From assembly GCA_017649925.1 (NCBI GenBank), contig JAGCFX010000031.1, forward strand, positions 62,001 to 126,000: 64,000 nt of DNA. Reading direction: 5' to 3'. The stretch is from Paludibacteraceae bacterium. Its GTDB lineage: Bacteria; Bacteroidota; Bacteroidia; Bacteroidales; Paludibacteraceae. Shown here one piece after another: positions 17,920-27,314 of this stretch (the stretch's first letter is position 1; each line of letters opens with the position of its first letter). The notes below the pieces were generated by a model, which saw only the letters and a list, made by a program, of their open reading frames with translations, was not told the DNA's origin and ran no database searches. Position numbers and translations under genes: made by a program.

Positions 17920-18681
17920 TCACACTCGTTTTTGGTAGTGATAATTGTCGAACTTGTCAGATTTGGAACTGTCAAGCCGCTGGTTTCCGCCGAGTTTTGC
18001 GCGAATGTTATTCCATAGTTCACCGGGTTCACGCCAGTTGGTTTTCTTCCAGTAGAGAATCAGTAGCCATCCGAAGAGCAATCCGCCGAGGTGCGCGAAA
18101 TGCGCAACATGGTCCGCCGATAGTCCAACAACAGAACCAAGTCCTGCAAAAAGCTCAATGAGCGCATAAATAATAACGAACGTGCGCGCGCGTATGGGCA
18201 CGGGAATAAAGAGAATATACATCGGCACATCAGGAAAGAGCCAGCCGAAAGCGAACAAGATGCCGAAGACAGCACCGGAAGCACCGATAGTGGTCATGAG
18301 GTATGCATATTGCTCCAATGCCGCTGCGCCATACGAAGCACTCATATTACTCAGCATCGCCATCCAGACGAGTTCCTGAATAAGTGCAGCACCAAGACCG
18401 CAAACGAGATAATAGATTGCAAACCGCCGAGCACCCCATTCGTTCTCAATCATCGGTCCGAACATCCAGACGGCGAACATATTGAAGAAGATGTGGCTGA
18501 AGTTCGCATGAAGGAACATATAAGTGATCGGCTGCCACCAATGAAAAGACTGCGCGGAGACATAATGAAGTCCGCCGATAGTATTCAAATCAAATCCGTA
18601 CCTCTGCAGGAATGCCGCGAGGAGGAAAATTATAAAATTGGCTATCAAAAGATAGCGCGTAACAGTAGGAATATTGCGCAT
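17920..18681 (-). CDS. Rhomboid family intramembrane serine protease
   Basis: 253 residues from the ATG at 18681; the longer frame upstream is AT-rich promoter DNA. Six membrane helices are predicted. The loop-1 motif is WWQPITYMFLHANFSHIFFN (48-67), the nucleophile is Ser135 in GASGAVFG, and the catalytic histidine is His194 in AHFAHLGG. It cleaves membrane proteins within the bilayer; the substrate is unknown. The C-terminus is a polar cytoplasmic tail that runs up to the TCGA repeat element. A weak promoter core is at 18690-18697. Confidence 0.92.
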   Translation of the reverse strand: MRNIPTVTRYLLIANFIIFLLAAFLQRYGFDLNTIGGLHYVSAQSFHWWQPITYMFLHANFSHIFFNMFAVWMFGPMIENEWGARRFAIYYLVCGLGAALIQELVWMAMLSNMSASYGAAALEQYAYLMTTIGASGAVFGILFAFGWLFPDVPMYILFIPVPIRARTFVIIYALIELFAGLGSVVGLSADHVAHFAHLGGLLFGWLLILYWKKTNWREPGELWNNIRAKLGGNQRLDSSKSDKFDNYHYQKRV

Positions 18682-18689
18682 AACGAGTG

Positions 18690-18697
18690 CAAAAGTA
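18690..18697 (-). promoter_or_regulatory. Possible -7 element for the rhomboid gene
   Basis: TACTTTTG on the minus strand, 8 bases before the ATG. The nearest TTG is 24 bases upstream, longer than the usual 20, so this is uncertain. Confidence 0.4.
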
Positions 18698-18748
18698 CTA
18701 AAAAAAACTGATAAAAACGTGCAAAAAATGCGCCAAATTGTCAAAAAA

Positions 18749-18790
18749 GCATTTTTTTTTGCAAAAAATGCATTTTTTTTTGCGAAAATG
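18749..18790. repeat. 21-base tandem A/T-tract duplication upstream of the HU promoter
   Basis: Two adjacent 21-base units (18749-18769 and 18770-18790), each GCA, nine T, then a GC-plus-A-run tail; they differ at two positions. The pair ends one base before the -33 TTG. The spacing equals two helical turns per unit, as expected for a curved, UP-element-like sequence (inference). Confidence 0.65.
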
Positions 18791-18791
18791 T

Positions 18792-18821
18792 TTGTTATAT
18801 CAAGAAAAAGTTGTAACTTTG
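18792..18821 (+). promoter_or_regulatory. Promoter for the HU gene
   Basis: TTG at 18792-18794, 19 bases, TAACTTTG at 18814-18821. The 62-base leader has no obvious structure. Confidence 0.75.
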
Positions 18822-18883
18822 CAGTCGTATTCCAAAAAGGAAACCAATAGTTCACATTATTAATAACCCAAAAACGTTAAGTT

Positions 18884-19147
18884 ATGAACAAATCAGAACT
18901 CGTAAAGGCAGCAGCAGCTAAGGCTGAAGTATCTGCAGTTTTGGCAGCAAAAGTTATCGACGCAGCTATCGACGCTGCAGTTGCAGCAGTTAAGAAAGGC
19001 GAAGGCGTACAGCTCATCGGTGTAGCTTCTATCGCAGTTAAGCAACAAGCAGCTCGCAAGGCTAAAAACCCGCGCACAGGTGCCGTTATCAACGTTCCTG
19101 CTCGCAAGGTTGTTCGCATCAAACCGGGCGCTAGATTTGCTCTCTAA
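18884..19147 (+). CDS. HU family DNA-binding protein, Ala-rich divergent form
   Basis: 87 residues. MNKSELVKAAAAKAEVS matches the HU N-terminal helix, and NPRTGAVINVPARKVVRIKPG near residues 62-82 matches the DNA-binding arm with its conserved Pro. Two oddities: the hydrophobic-core stretch usually GFGTF is GVASI here, and the final helix is cut short after KPGARFAL. Alanine makes up about a quarter of the protein. HU bends DNA and organises the nucleoid. Strong leader and terminator signals suggest high expression. It is monocistronic. Confidence 0.9.
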   Translation: MNKSELVKAAAAKAEVSAVLAAKVIDAAIDAAVAAVKKGEGVQLIGVASIAVKQQAARKAKNPRTGAVINVPARKVVRIKPGARFAL

Positions 19148-19168
19148 TCAGGCAATGTAGCTTCATAA

Positions 19169-19200
19169 ACGAGTTGCCCATCATCGGGCAACTCGTTTTG
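19169..19200 (+). terminator. Rho-independent terminator after HU
   Basis: An 11-base perfect stem (ACGAGTTGCCC / GGGCAACTCGT, loop ATCATC) is followed by TTTTG. It lies 21 bases after the stop codon. Confidence 0.9.
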
Positions 19201-19221
19201 TCTGTTTGAAAGGTTAAAAAT

Positions 19222-19794
19222 ATGCTGAATATCATTTTATGCGGTGCCCCGGGAAGTGGCAAGGGCACGCAATCGGGATTTATAGTTGAGCATTACGGTT
19301 TGCAGCACCTGTCAACGGGTGATGTGCTGCGCGCCGAGATTGCCACAGGCAGCGAGTTGGGCAAACAGATAGACACGCTGATATCTAAAGGCAATCTGGT
19401 GCCGGACGATATGATGTACGGCGTGATTGAGAATTATATCGCCAATCTGCCGGCGGATTGCAAGGGAACCATCTTTGACGGTTATCCCCGTACGGTGGCA
19501 CAGGCGGAGTCGCTGACCAAACTGCTGAAGAAATATAACATGGACGCCATCATGATTGATTTGCTGGTGGACGAACAATTGCTGATTCAGCGCCTGATCG
19601 AGCGCGGCAAGGTAAGCGGACGGGCTGACGACAATCTCAATACCATTCGTCACCGCATCGCCGTCTACCACCAGCAGACAGAGCCCATCGCTCATTATTA
19701 TTTGCATCATGGCAACTATTATGCAGTGAACGGTAATCATATGATGCCGGATGTGTTCCTGCAAATAAAACGAATTATTGACCGCGAGAAATGA
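19222..19794 (+). CDS. adk: Adenylate kinase
   Basis: 190 residues, the short form without a zinc LID. It converts ATP + AMP to two ADP. The P-loop [10 protein letters not shown] is at residues 8-17, LSTGDVLR at about 31-38, DGYPRT near 90, and the LID residues [11 protein letters not shown] near 130. It starts a run of five overlapping genes (adk, obg, clc, mrp, MATE); the stop overlaps the obg start by four bases. No promoter of the usual form was found between the HU terminator and the ATG. Confidence 0.97.
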   Translation: MLNIILCGAPGSGKGTQSGFIVEHYGLQHLSTGDVLRAEIATGSELGKQIDTLISKGNLVPDDMMYGVIENYIANLPADCKGTIFDGYPRTVAQAESLTKLLKKYNMDAIMIDLLVDEQLLIQRLIERGKVSGRADDNLNTIRHRIAVYHQQTEPIAHYYLHHGNYYAVNGNHMMPDVFLQIKRIIDREK

Positions 19795-20954
19795 CCAATT
19801 TTATCGACTACGTGAAGATCTACTGCCGCTCGGGAAAGGGCGGCGCTGGATGTATGCACCTTCATCGCGCGAAGTACTTGCCAAAAGGCGGTCCTGATGG
19901 CGGCGACGGTGGCAAAGGCGGGTCGATTATATTAAAAGGCAACCGCAATCTATGGACATTGCTGCATCTGAAGTATCAGAAGCATATCATGGCCACGGAT
20001 GGCGGCAAAGGCGGTCAAAGCCGTTCATTTGGCAAAGATGGTGAGGACAAGATTATCGAAGTGCCGTGCGGAACAGTCGTTTATGACGGCGAAACTGGCG
20101 CGTTCATTTGCGAGGTGAAAGCGCATGACGAGCGCGTGGTGTTGCTCAAAGGCGGTCGCGGAGGACTGGGCAACTGGCATTTCCGAACCGCGACTAACCA
20201 GGCTCCGCGTTACGCGCAGCCGGGTGAGCCCGCGCAAGAGCGCACGGTAATCATGCAGTTGAAAGTGTTAGCGGACGTTGGTCTGGTCGGTTTTCCGAAT
20301 GCCGGCAAGAGCACGCTGCTGAGCGTTGTCTCGGCGGCTAAACCGGAGATTGCCGATTATCCGTTCACGACGCTAACGCCACAGTTAGGTATCGTGTCCT
20401 ATCGCGACGGTCGTTCGTTCTGTATGGCCGATATCCCCGGAATCATCGAGGGCGCGAGCGAAGGCAAAGGTCTGGGACTGCGGTTTTTACGGCACATAGA
20501 GCGTAATGCCGTGTTGCTATTCATGGTGCCGGCAACGAGCGAGAACATCGCCAAGGAATACAAGATTCTGCTGCATGAATTGGAACAATACAATCCGGAA
20601 CTGCTGACCAAAGCACGCATCTTAGCCATCAGCAAATGTGATGCCGTGGATGAGAAAGCGTTGAAGAAACTGAAGGACTCCAAGGCATTGAAAGGTTTGG
20701 ATATCCCAGTCGTTTTCATCTCCTCCGTAGCAGGCACAGGTATAGACGAGCTGAAAGATGCCTTATGGACGGAATTGAACAAAGAGAAGAATCAGGTGAT
20801 TGAGATCAGCCACGCGCCGATAGATATCACCGCCGTAGAACGAGAAGAGCCGGAAGCCAAGGAGGAGAATGAGGAAGAAGGAACTATCTATCTGAACGAA
20901 GTGGAGGAAGAGTGGGATTTGGACAAATATAAAGGCATCGGTTGGGATGAATAA
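19791..20954 (+). CDS. obgE: GTPase Obg/CgtA
   Basis: 387 residues. The glycine-rich Obg fold fills residues 1-160 ([29 protein letters not shown]). The G domain has the P-loop GFPNAGKST near 166, switch region [20 protein letters not shown], and the base-recognition SKCD and SS-A motifs. The C-terminus is acidic ([13 protein letters not shown]) instead of an OCT domain, as usual in this phylum. It acts in late 50S ribosome assembly and stress signalling. The start overlaps adk by ATGA; the end overlaps the chloride channel gene by eight bases. Confidence 0.96.
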   Translation: MTNFIDYVKIYCRSGKGGAGCMHLHRAKYLPKGGPDGGDGGKGGSIILKGNRNLWTLLHLKYQKHIMATDGGKGGQSRSFGKDGEDKIIEVPCGTVVYDGETGAFICEVKAHDERVVLLKGGRGGLGNWHFRTATNQAPRYAQPGEPAQERTVIMQLKVLADVGLVGFPNAGKSTLLSVVSAAKPEIADYPFTTLTPQLGIVSYRDGRSFCMADIPGIIEGASEGKGLGLRFLRHIERNAVLLFMVPATSENIAKEYKILLHELEQYNPELLTKARILAISKCDAVDEKALKKLKDSKALKGLDIPVVFISSVAGTGIDELKDALWTELNKEKNQVIEISHAPIDITAVEREEPEAKEENEEEGTIYLNEVEEEWDLDKYKGIGWDE

Positions 20955-22755
20955 TTGGTACGATAGGATGATAGAGTGGCGGGAACGCCATATAAGTGAG
21001 AAGCACTTGGTGCTCCTCCTTTCATTCTTCGTAGGTGCTTTCTCCGCTGCTGCCGCTGCGCTGCTGAAGACGTTTATTCATCTAATCCAACGTCTAGTGG
21101 AAGAACAGTTGATAGCCGGCGGTCATACGTGGTGGTATCTCATCACGCCGGTAATAGGTATCACGCTGGCGGCGCTATTCGTGAAATATATTGTGCGGGA
21201 TGATATCAGTCACGGTATCACCAAAATTCTCTATGCCATCTCTCAGCGCAAATCGATTATCAAGGCGCATAACATGTGGAGTTCCGTGGTGGGTTCTGGC
21301 TTGACGATTGGTTTCGGAGGTTCGGTTGGAGCCGAGGCACCAATCGTGTTGACGGGTGCTGCTATCGGCTCGAATCTCGCAAAGGCTTTCCGCCTTGATC
21401 AGAAGACGATGATGCTGATGATAGGCTGCGGTGCAGCAGGTGCGATAGGCGGTATCTTCAAAGCCCCGATTGCCGGTTTGGTTTTTACGCTGGAAGTGCT
21501 GATGATGGATCTGACGATGACATCCGTGGCGCCGCTGTTGATTTCGTCCGTTACTGCAACCGCTATCTCGTATATCCTAACGGGCGTGGAGCCCATGTTC
21601 CCGCTGGATACAACCGAACCGTTTTTGGTACAACGTATTCCGTGGTATCTGATTCTAGGTGCGGTGTGCGGTTTTGCAAGTCTCTATTTCACGCGGGGAA
21701 TGAACCGTATGGAGCAATGGATGAAGCATAATGTGCGGAGCATCGGATTGAAGATCCTAATAGGCGGCGTGACGCTGAGCATCCTTATTTTCCTCTTCCC
21801 TCCGTTATATGGCGAAGGATACGATGTAATTCGCCAACTGATTAATGGCGACAGCCTGAGTGCGCTGAATAACAGTCCGTTGCAGAAATATCTGGTGCCG
21901 ACTGATTTCTATGCACAGTTGTCTACCACCAATACACAACTGATTATAGTGGGATATTTTGTGCTGATTATCCTACTGAAGATTGTTGCAAGCGTGGCGA
22001 CAAACGGTGCCGGCGGCGTCGGAGGAATCTTTGCGCCTTCACTGTTTATGGGTGCAATAGTAGGCTTTGTGACGGCGCGCATCATGAATCTAAGTGGACT
22101 GATGGTACCGGAGACCAGTTTTGCGTTGGTAGGTATGGCAGGTCTGATGTCCGGCGTGATGCATGCTCCGCTGACGGGTATTTTCCTTATTGCCGAGTTG
22201 ACGGGTGGTTATCATCTGTTTATGCCACTGATGATAGTGAGTGTGATTTCTTATTTGACCATCATGCTGTTTGAACCGCATTCGTTGTACGCGATGCGTT
22301 TGGCGCAGAAAGGCGAGTTGCTGACGCATAACAAAGACCGCAACGTGCTGACTCTGTTAAAGATGGACAGCGTGCTGGAGACGGATTTTGTGACCGTGAT
22401 GCCGGAAATGACATTAGGCGAACTGGTGAAAGTGATCTCCGCGAGCCGCCGCAACATCTTCCCCGTGATAGACAAAGCCGGTCATTTGCGTGGCATTCTT
22501 CTATTGGACGAAGTGCGCAATATCATGTTCCAGCCGCGGCTATACAAACGCTTTACGGTAGGCCAGTTGATGACATCGCCGCCGGCAGTACTGCAATTCG
22601 ATATGCCGATGGATAAAGTGATGGAGACATTTGAGGATACCGGCGCATGGAACTTACCGGTGGTAGATGCTGAGAGACGGTATTTGGGCTTCGTCTCCAA
22701 ATCCAAGATATTCAATTCCTATAGGCACGTGCTCGTGCATTTCAGCGAAGAATAA
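20947..22755 (+). CDS. ClC-family chloride channel/transporter with CBS pair
   Basis: 602 residues. The membrane part (about residues 20-440, ten or more helices) holds [17 protein letters not shown] near 117-132, including Glu130 at the gating-glutamate position, and [17 protein letters not shown] near 355. Two CBS domains follow at about 479-598 and probably bind adenine nucleotides. The gating Glu makes an H+/Cl- exchanger possible, but the proton glutamate cannot be placed by eye. It lies inside the adk-obg-mrp-MATE run, with an eight-base overlap before it and a one-base overlap (TAATG) after it. Confidence 0.9.
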   Translation: MNNWYDRMIEWRERHISEKHLVLLLSFFVGAFSAAAAALLKTFIHLIQRLVEEQLIAGGHTWWYLITPVIGITLAALFVKYIVRDDISHGITKILYAISQRKSIIKAHNMWSSVVGSGLTIGFGGSVGAEAPIVLTGAAIGSNLAKAFRLDQKTMMLMIGCGAAGAIGGIFKAPIAGLVFTLEVLMMDLTMTSVAPLLISSVTATAISYILTGVEPMFPLDTTEPFLVQRIPWYLILGAVCGFASLYFTRGMNRMEQWMKHNVRSIGLKILIGGVTLSILIFLFPPLYGEGYDVIRQLINGDSLSALNNSPLQKYLVPTDFYAQLSTTNTQLIIVGYFVLIILLKIVASVATNGAGGVGGIFAPSLFMGAIVGFVTARIMNLSGLMVPETSFALVGMAGLMSGVMHAPLTGIFLIAELTGGYHLFMPLMIVSVISYLTIMLFEPHSLYAMRLAQKGELLTHNKDRNVLTLLKMDSVLETDFVTVMPEMTLGELVKVISASRRNIFPVIDKAGHLRGILLLDEVRNIMFQPRLYKRFTVGQLMTSPPAVLQFDMPMDKVMETFEDTGAWNLPVVDAERRYLGFVSKSKIFNSYRHVLVHFSEE

Positions 22756-23795
22756 TGTACCCGCAACAAATCATAGATGCACTGCGCCATGTGCGCTATC
22801 CGGGAACGGGCAAAGATCTCGTAGAGAGCGGGATGTTGGAAGACGACATTCGTATTTCCGGTTTTGAGGTGTCTTTCTCGTTGATTTTTCCGAAGGTCAA
22901 TGACCCGTTCATGAAGTCGGTTGTCAAGGCATCCGAGGTGGCATTACAGACGTATGTTGACCCGAACATTGCGGTACATATTCATAAGAAATATAAAGTC
23001 GAGAATCAGAAACCGAAAGTCGACAGCCCGCATGTTCAAGCTCGCCATATTATTGCCATTCACAGCGGCAAGGGCGGTGTTGGTAAATCGACTGTAGCGG
23101 CAAATATAGCAGTCTCTTTGGCGCAACAAGGATATAAAGTAGGGCTATTGGACGCGGATATTCACGGACCATCGATGCCGAAGATGTTTCATACCGAAGA
23201 CTGCCGACCGTTTTCTGTTGAAGTCGATGGACGGACACTCATTGAACCTATCGAGCAATATGGTGTGAAGATGCTCTCCATCGGTTTCTTTGTTGACCCC
23301 GAACAGGCTGTTATATGGCGCGGAGGCATGGCAAGCAATGCCATCAAACAGTTGATTGAAGATGGCCATTGGGGAGAACTGGATTATTTTCTCATTGACC
23401 TGCCTCCGGGTACAAGTGATATACACCTGACACTTATTTCCGAACTGCATCTAACAGGTGTTATTGTTGTGACAACGCCGCAGCCTGTGGCATTGGTGGA
23501 TGCACGAAAAGGTATTGAGATGTTCCGCAACGAGAAAGTGAATGTGCCTATCATGGGACTTATTGAGAATATGGCATGGTTCACGCCTGCTGAGTTGCCG
23601 GAAAACAAATATTACATCTTTGGCAAAGACGGAGGTAAGGCATTAGCAGAGGAATTGAAAGTGCCGTTATTGGGTCAGATTCCTTTGGTGCAGTCTATTC
23701 GCGAAGGCGGAGATGAAGGCACTCCCATTGCGCTGCAGGTTGGTCATCCAGCGGCTGCGGCTTTTGAAAACATATGTCGAGAACTACAGAATTAG
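22755..23795 (+). CDS. Mrp/ApbC-type Fe-S cluster carrier ATPase
   Basis: 346 residues. An N-terminal MIP18/DUF59 domain (1-85) precedes a deviant Walker A, HSGKGGVGKSTVAANIA, at about 102-118; LLDADIHGPSMPKM and LIDLPPGTSD follow. It would bind a labile 4Fe-4S cluster as a dimer and hand it to target proteins, such as the Fe-S subunits of Rnf (inference). The CxxC pair seen in many Mrp proteins is not present; Bacteroidota members often lack it. The end overlaps the MATE gene by 22 bases. Confidence 0.92.
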   Translation: MYPQQIIDALRHVRYPGTGKDLVESGMLEDDIRISGFEVSFSLIFPKVNDPFMKSVVKASEVALQTYVDPNIAVHIHKKYKVENQKPKVDSPHVQARHIIAIHSGKGGVGKSTVAANIAVSLAQQGYKVGLLDADIHGPSMPKMFHTEDCRPFSVEVDGRTLIEPIEQYGVKMLSIGFFVDPEQAVIWRGGMASNAIKQLIEDGHWGELDYFLIDLPPGTSDIHLTLISELHLTGVIVVTTPQPVALVDARKGIEMFRNEKVNVPIMGLIENMAWFTPAELPENKYYIFGKDGGKALAEELKVPLLGQIPLVQSIREGGDEGTPIALQVGHPAAAAFENICRELQN

Positions 23796-25117
23796 GCACT
23801 GCGCCGGTACATACGTTACTTTGGAAATACGCGCTACCCGCCATCATCGCGATGACGGCTACTTCGCTGTATAACATTGTGGATAGTATCTATATCGGCC
23901 ACGGCTGTGGAGCGTTGGCATTAGGCGCATTGACTGTAGCAAAGCCATTTATGGATATCTGTGCCGCATTCGGTAGTTTAGTAGGCGTAGGTGCGTCATC
24001 GTTGTTGGCTATCTATTTGGGGGAGAGGGACTACGAGAAAGCCAACCGTGTGTTGGGAAACGTCATTGTGATGAATGTCATCTTGTCTGCGATAGTGATG
24101 GCGGTAGGTTTGATATGGTTGGATCCTATTCTATTGGCTTTCGGAGCCAGTGAGGACACCTTGCTATACGCGCATGAATACATGGAGATTATCCTCTACG
24201 GTAATATCCTCACGCATATCTATTTCGGTCTCAATGCCATGCTTCGTTCGGCCGGTCATCCGCGCTTCTCCATGACAGCTACAATCGTGGCGGTGGTGGT
24301 TAATATCATTCTCGACCCGATATTTATTTTCGGTTTAAACATGGGTGTTCGCGGTGCTGCATTGGCCACCGTCATCAGTCAGGCAGTGGCTGTCGTTTGG
24401 CAGTTCACAAAATTCATGGACAAGAATGAACTGGTGCGTTTCCACAGAGGAATATGGCGGCTGAACAAACACATTACAGGTAGAGCACTGGCTATCGGCA
24501 TGTCGCCCTTTCTATATAATATCGCGCATTGCTTTGTAGTCATCATCATCAATAACCAGTTGAAGACTTTCGGAGGTGATTTGGCTATCGCGTCATACGG
24601 CGTCATCAACCGATTGACGTTTGTGTTTGCTATGATGGTGATGGGTTTGAACCAAGGAATGCAGCCGATTGCAGGTTATAACTACGGCGCAAAGCAATAT
24701 GATCGTATGTTGCAATCATTCTACCTCACGTGCCTCTATGCGACGGGAGTAATGGCGATTGTATTCTTCCTGGGAGAGTGTTGCCCGCGGTTAGTGACGC
24801 AGATGTTTACGCATGACGAAGAACTCATCAGTCTAACTATCAAACCGATGCGCATTATTTGCTCTTCCATGCTGATAATAGGTTTTCAGATGGTTACGGG
24901 AAACTTGTTTACATCTATCGGTAAAGCCGGTAAGTCTATATTCTTGAGTTTGACGCGACAGGTGCTTTACCTCATTCCGTTGACATTGTTGTTGCCGATG
25001 GCTTTCACTGCTCCGCTTGACGGTGTTTGGTGGTCGATTCCCATCAGCGACACCCTTTCCGCCATCACGGCGGTAATTGTGTTGCTGGCTTCACGCAAGA
25101 AGCTCGGCATGGCATAA
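23774..25117 (+). CDS. MATE family multidrug/Na+ efflux transporter
   Basis: 447 residues with 12 predicted membrane helices and the two-fold MATE repeat (first half about 10-220, second 235-440). ALPAIIAMTATSLYNIVDSI and the later GLNQGMQPIAGYNYGA are family signatures. It exports cationic compounds using Na+ or H+; the substrate is unknown. The ATG at 23774 lies inside mrp, so it is coupled to the operon. The last 27 bases overlap the convergent xseB gene. Confidence 0.93.
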   Translation: MSRTTELGTAPVHTLLWKYALPAIIAMTATSLYNIVDSIYIGHGCGALALGALTVAKPFMDICAAFGSLVGVGASSLLAIYLGERDYEKANRVLGNVIVMNVILSAIVMAVGLIWLDPILLAFGASEDTLLYAHEYMEIILYGNILTHIYFGLNAMLRSAGHPRFSMTATIVAVVVNIILDPIFIFGLNMGVRGAALATVISQAVAVVWQFTKFMDKNELVRFHRGIWRLNKHITGRALAIGMSPFLYNIAHCFVVIIINNQLKTFGGDLAIASYGVINRLTFVFAMMVMGLNQGMQPIAGYNYGAKQYDRMLQSFYLTCLYATGVMAIVFFLGECCPRLVTQMFTHDEELISLTIKPMRIICSSMLIIGFQMVTGNLFTSIGKAGKSIFLSLTRQVLYLIPLTLLLPMAFTAPLDGVWWSIPISDTLSAITAVIVLLASRKKLGMA

Positions 25118-25255
25118 CTTCAGCAACGCAGTCGCTTCGGCGGCTTTTTTCTTATATTCCTCCATGCTGAGCGCTTCGGATAGCTCTAATTGAGCGATGA
25201 TTTCTTCTGCGCGTTTGATGGCTTCATCGTAAGATATCTTATTTGCCTTTTCCAT
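25091..25255 (-). CDS. xseB: Exodeoxyribonuclease VII small subunit, 54 residues
   Basis: A short frame reading MEKANKISYDEAIKRAEEII... with the family pattern Y-x-E-A-I-x-x-x-E-x-I at 9-20, an LSEALSMEEY turn, and ATALLKLCHAELL at the end, where the Cys of L-x-x-C-x-x-x-L is conserved in XseB. It forms the small helical subunit that binds XseA to make exonuclease VII. xseA is not in the window. It overlaps the 3' end of the sugar transferase gene upstream by 17 bases and the convergent MATE gene by 27 bases, so it is fully hemmed in. Confidence 0.85.
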   Translation of the reverse strand: MEKANKISYDEAIKRAEEIIAQLELSEALSMEEYKKKAAEATALLKLCHAELLA

Positions 25256-26510
25256 TAACAATTACTCCTATGGTATATAACAATATCTTCAAATCCAGCA
25301 TTAGCGACATATTTTCCACATAAACGATATCGCTGTTCAGCCGCTCAATCATTTTCTCCATCGTATCGGTATAACCTACGCGGATAGGGCCCCAACTGGT
25401 CAGTCCCGGGCGCACTTTGTATATCAAACAGTAGTATGGTGCCTCTTTTATTATCTGCTCCACAAAGAACGGCCTCTCTGGACGCGGACCAACGATAGAC
25501 ATGTCACCGCGGAGGATATTCCATAGCTGCGGCAGTTCGTCCAAACGATATTTGCGCAACCAGTGTCCTACCTTTGTTATACGCGGATCATTGTCTTTAG
25601 CCAGATGCGGTTTGCCATCTTTTTCCGCATGATCAATCATTGTGCGGAACTTATAAATGCGGAATGGGAGGCCGTATAGTCCGATTCGTTCCTGGTTATA
25701 AAAGACAGGTCCGGAGGATGAGCACTTGACGGCAATGGAGATTCCCGTCAGAATCGGCGAAAGGACAATCAGTCCTACACCGGAAACGATGATATCGAAA
25801 GTGCGTTTGATACATAGTTCGGTATCAGTCATATGCTGCGCAGTGATGCGGATGAGTGACGGTCTGTCCAATTGACCTATTCTTGCGGCACCGGTCAACA
25901 TATCATATACACGCGGAACCATACTGATTTCGCATGAGAGCGGGTATAGCTGTGCGATGAGCGCGTACAAATCGCGGTCTGTGTAACCGTCCGGCAAATC
26001 AATCACCACTTCATCCTGTTCGCCTGCCAGTAGAGTCTTGGCTTCAGCCATGGAGTGTACTACGCGTGTACGAACCACTCCGCGGCGACGAGAAAGAAGG
26101 GTGATGGTCAGACGAGGAATATAACTGAGGATAAATTGTAAGCCAAAGAGGATGCCTAACGAAACCAGATAACGACGGTAATTTTCGGTGGGATCATCAA
26201 TGATGATGATAAAGAAGAAAAGCAACGCTATTATCGCTGCAGAAAGGAACGTCCGCAGGAACTCGCGCCATAGCGGTTTCTGAAATGGTCGAAGGTAATA
26301 ACCGGATAAATAATAGATAACCAAACAAACGAAAGGATAGATGACTAACGGACGCCAAAAACTGAATGCAGGCACAAGGACGTTATCCAACCATCCTACA
26401 CGGCCGTCATATACCATCCACCGGAAGATTAGAAAACACAGCCATACCAACTCACTGCTGATAAAGTCAGCTGTCAGATACCATAACTGTTGTTTGCGTC
26501 GTAAGGTCAT
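25239..26510 (-). CDS. Polyprenyl glycosylphosphotransferase (WbaP/WcaJ type sugar transferase)
   Basis: 423 residues. Four N-terminal membrane helices (to about 135), a short soluble region, then the bacterial sugar transferase domain from about 232: KRTFDIIVSGVGLIVLSP, NQERIGLYG, YKFRTM, RKYRLDELPQLWNILRGDMS and IVGPRPERP. It loads the first sugar-phosphate onto undecaprenyl phosphate for a surface polysaccharide. In T9SS bacteria a WbaP-type enzyme starts the A-LPS to which cargo is anchored; that role here is inference. It follows sua5 by 17 bases and precedes xseB. Confidence 0.92.
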   Translation of the reverse strand: MTLRRKQQLWYLTADFISSELVWLCFLIFRWMVYDGRVGWLDNVLVPAFSFWRPLVIYPFVCLVIYYLSGYYLRPFQKPLWREFLRTFLSAAIIALLFFFIIIIDDPTENYRRYLVSLGILFGLQFILSYIPRLTITLLSRRRGVVRTRVVHSMAEAKTLLAGEQDEVVIDLPDGYTDRDLYALIAQLYPLSCEISMVPRVYDMLTGAARIGQLDRPSLIRITAQHMTDTELCIKRTFDIIVSGVGLIVLSPILTGISIAVKCSSSGPVFYNQERIGLYGLPFRIYKFRTMIDHAEKDGKPHLAKDNDPRITKVGHWLRKYRLDELPQLWNILRGDMSIVGPRPERPFFVEQIIKEAPYYCLIYKVRPGLTSWGPIRVGYTDTMEKMIERLNSDIVYVENMSLMLDLKILLYTIGVIVNGKGK

Positions 26511-26527
26511 TTGTTAATTTTCATTTT

Positions 26528-27112
26528 TCATTCCCGAATAATGCGGAATGTGCCATCGGCATGGACTTTGATAATAGAACTGGGCTCAAAAGGCGTTTCG
26601 TCATTACGCCGAAAACGGCATACATAATCCACATTGTTCACTATCTGCGGGTCAATTTCTCCAAAGAAATGTGCCGTCGGCTCACCGCTGATGTTGGCAC
26701 TGGTAGAAACAAGCGGATGTTTCAGTTGCTCACAGAGGGCTTTGCTGAACTGCTCGTTTGTGATTCGTATTCCGATCGACCCATCTTCTGCAATCAGATT
26801 CGCTGCCATATTTCGTGCTCCGGGATAGATAATCGTCATCGGCTTGGTTTCTGCATCATCCGATGCGTCTAATAACTGCCATGCTGTATCCGGAATATCT
26901 CGAACATAGTAATTCAGTTTTGCAGGACTATCCAGCAAAACTAGCATCGATTTGCTATCCTCGCGATGCTTTAGAGCATAGATTCTCGCCACCGCTTCTG
27001 CATTCGTAGCATCGCATCCAATGCCCCAAATTGTATCTGTAGGATACAAAATAACACCGCCAGCACGTAGTTCCCGTAAGGCTTTTTGTATATCCTCCTT
27101 CTCGTAATACAT
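26528..27112 (-). CDS. Threonylcarbamoyl-AMP synthase, Sua5/YrdC family
   Basis: 194 residues from the ATG at 27112; the upstream in-frame ATG at 27163 lies in the promoter. It makes threonylcarbamoyl-AMP from Thr, bicarbonate and ATP for the t6A base of tRNAs. YPTDTIWGIGCDA near 23-35, KHREDSKSMLVL near 48-59, GSIGIRI and LVSTSANISGEPT near 135 are the dsRNA-binding YrdC signatures. There is no C-terminal Sua5 extension, so it is a YrdC-type minimal protein. It heads the operon with the sugar transferase and xseB. Confidence 0.93.
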   Translation of the reverse strand: MYYEKEDIQKALRELRAGGVILYPTDTIWGIGCDATNAEAVARIYALKHREDSKSMLVLLDSPAKLNYYVRDIPDTAWQLLDASDDAETKPMTIIYPGARNMAANLIAEDGSIGIRITNEQFSKALCEQLKHPLVSTSANISGEPTAHFFGEIDPQIVNNVDYVCRFRRNDETPFEPSSIIKVHADGTFRIIRE

Positions 27113-27132
27113 TTTTGTTCCGAAACAGCGTG

Positions 27133-27163
27133 CAAAGGTACAAATAAATATTGAATTTTGCAA
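27133..27163 (-). promoter_or_regulatory. Promoter for the sua5 operon
   Basis: Minus strand: TTG at 27163-27161, 20 bases, TACCTTTG at 27140-27133. Divergent from the pckA promoter. Confidence 0.75.
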
Positions 27164-27211
27164 ATTTAGTAAACAATTTTAAGAAATTTTCTTAAAAAAA
27201 TCATATCACTC

Positions 27212-27242
27212 TTGCGTATTTGCAAATTTTGTAGTAATTTTG
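27212..27242 (+). promoter_or_regulatory. Promoter for pckA
   Basis: TTG at 27212-27214, 20 bases, TAATTTTG at 27235-27242. The 72-base leader contains a decamer repeat tract. Confidence 0.75.
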
Positions 27243-27261
27243 TAGCCGGTTTAGTAACGGA

Positions 27262-27301
27262 CAACGTTAAACCACTTCAAATAGCGTCAAACAACATTAA
27301 C
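27262..27301. repeat. Decamer tract in the pckA leader
   Basis: Four 10-base units: CAACGTTAAA, CCACTTCAAA, TAGCGTCAAA, CAACATTAAC. The minus strand of 59071-59107, inside the aroA part, has the same kind of unit (CAACGTCAAA). It lies between the promoter and the ATG, so it is in the 5' untranslated region. Confidence 0.55.
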
Positions 27302-27314
27302 AAAAATATAACTT

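Noticed and set aside
18682..18855. N-terminal extension of the rhomboid protease
   Set aside because: The extension is translated from the A/T tract and HU promoter region and is Phe/Lys-rich without a membrane-protein pattern.
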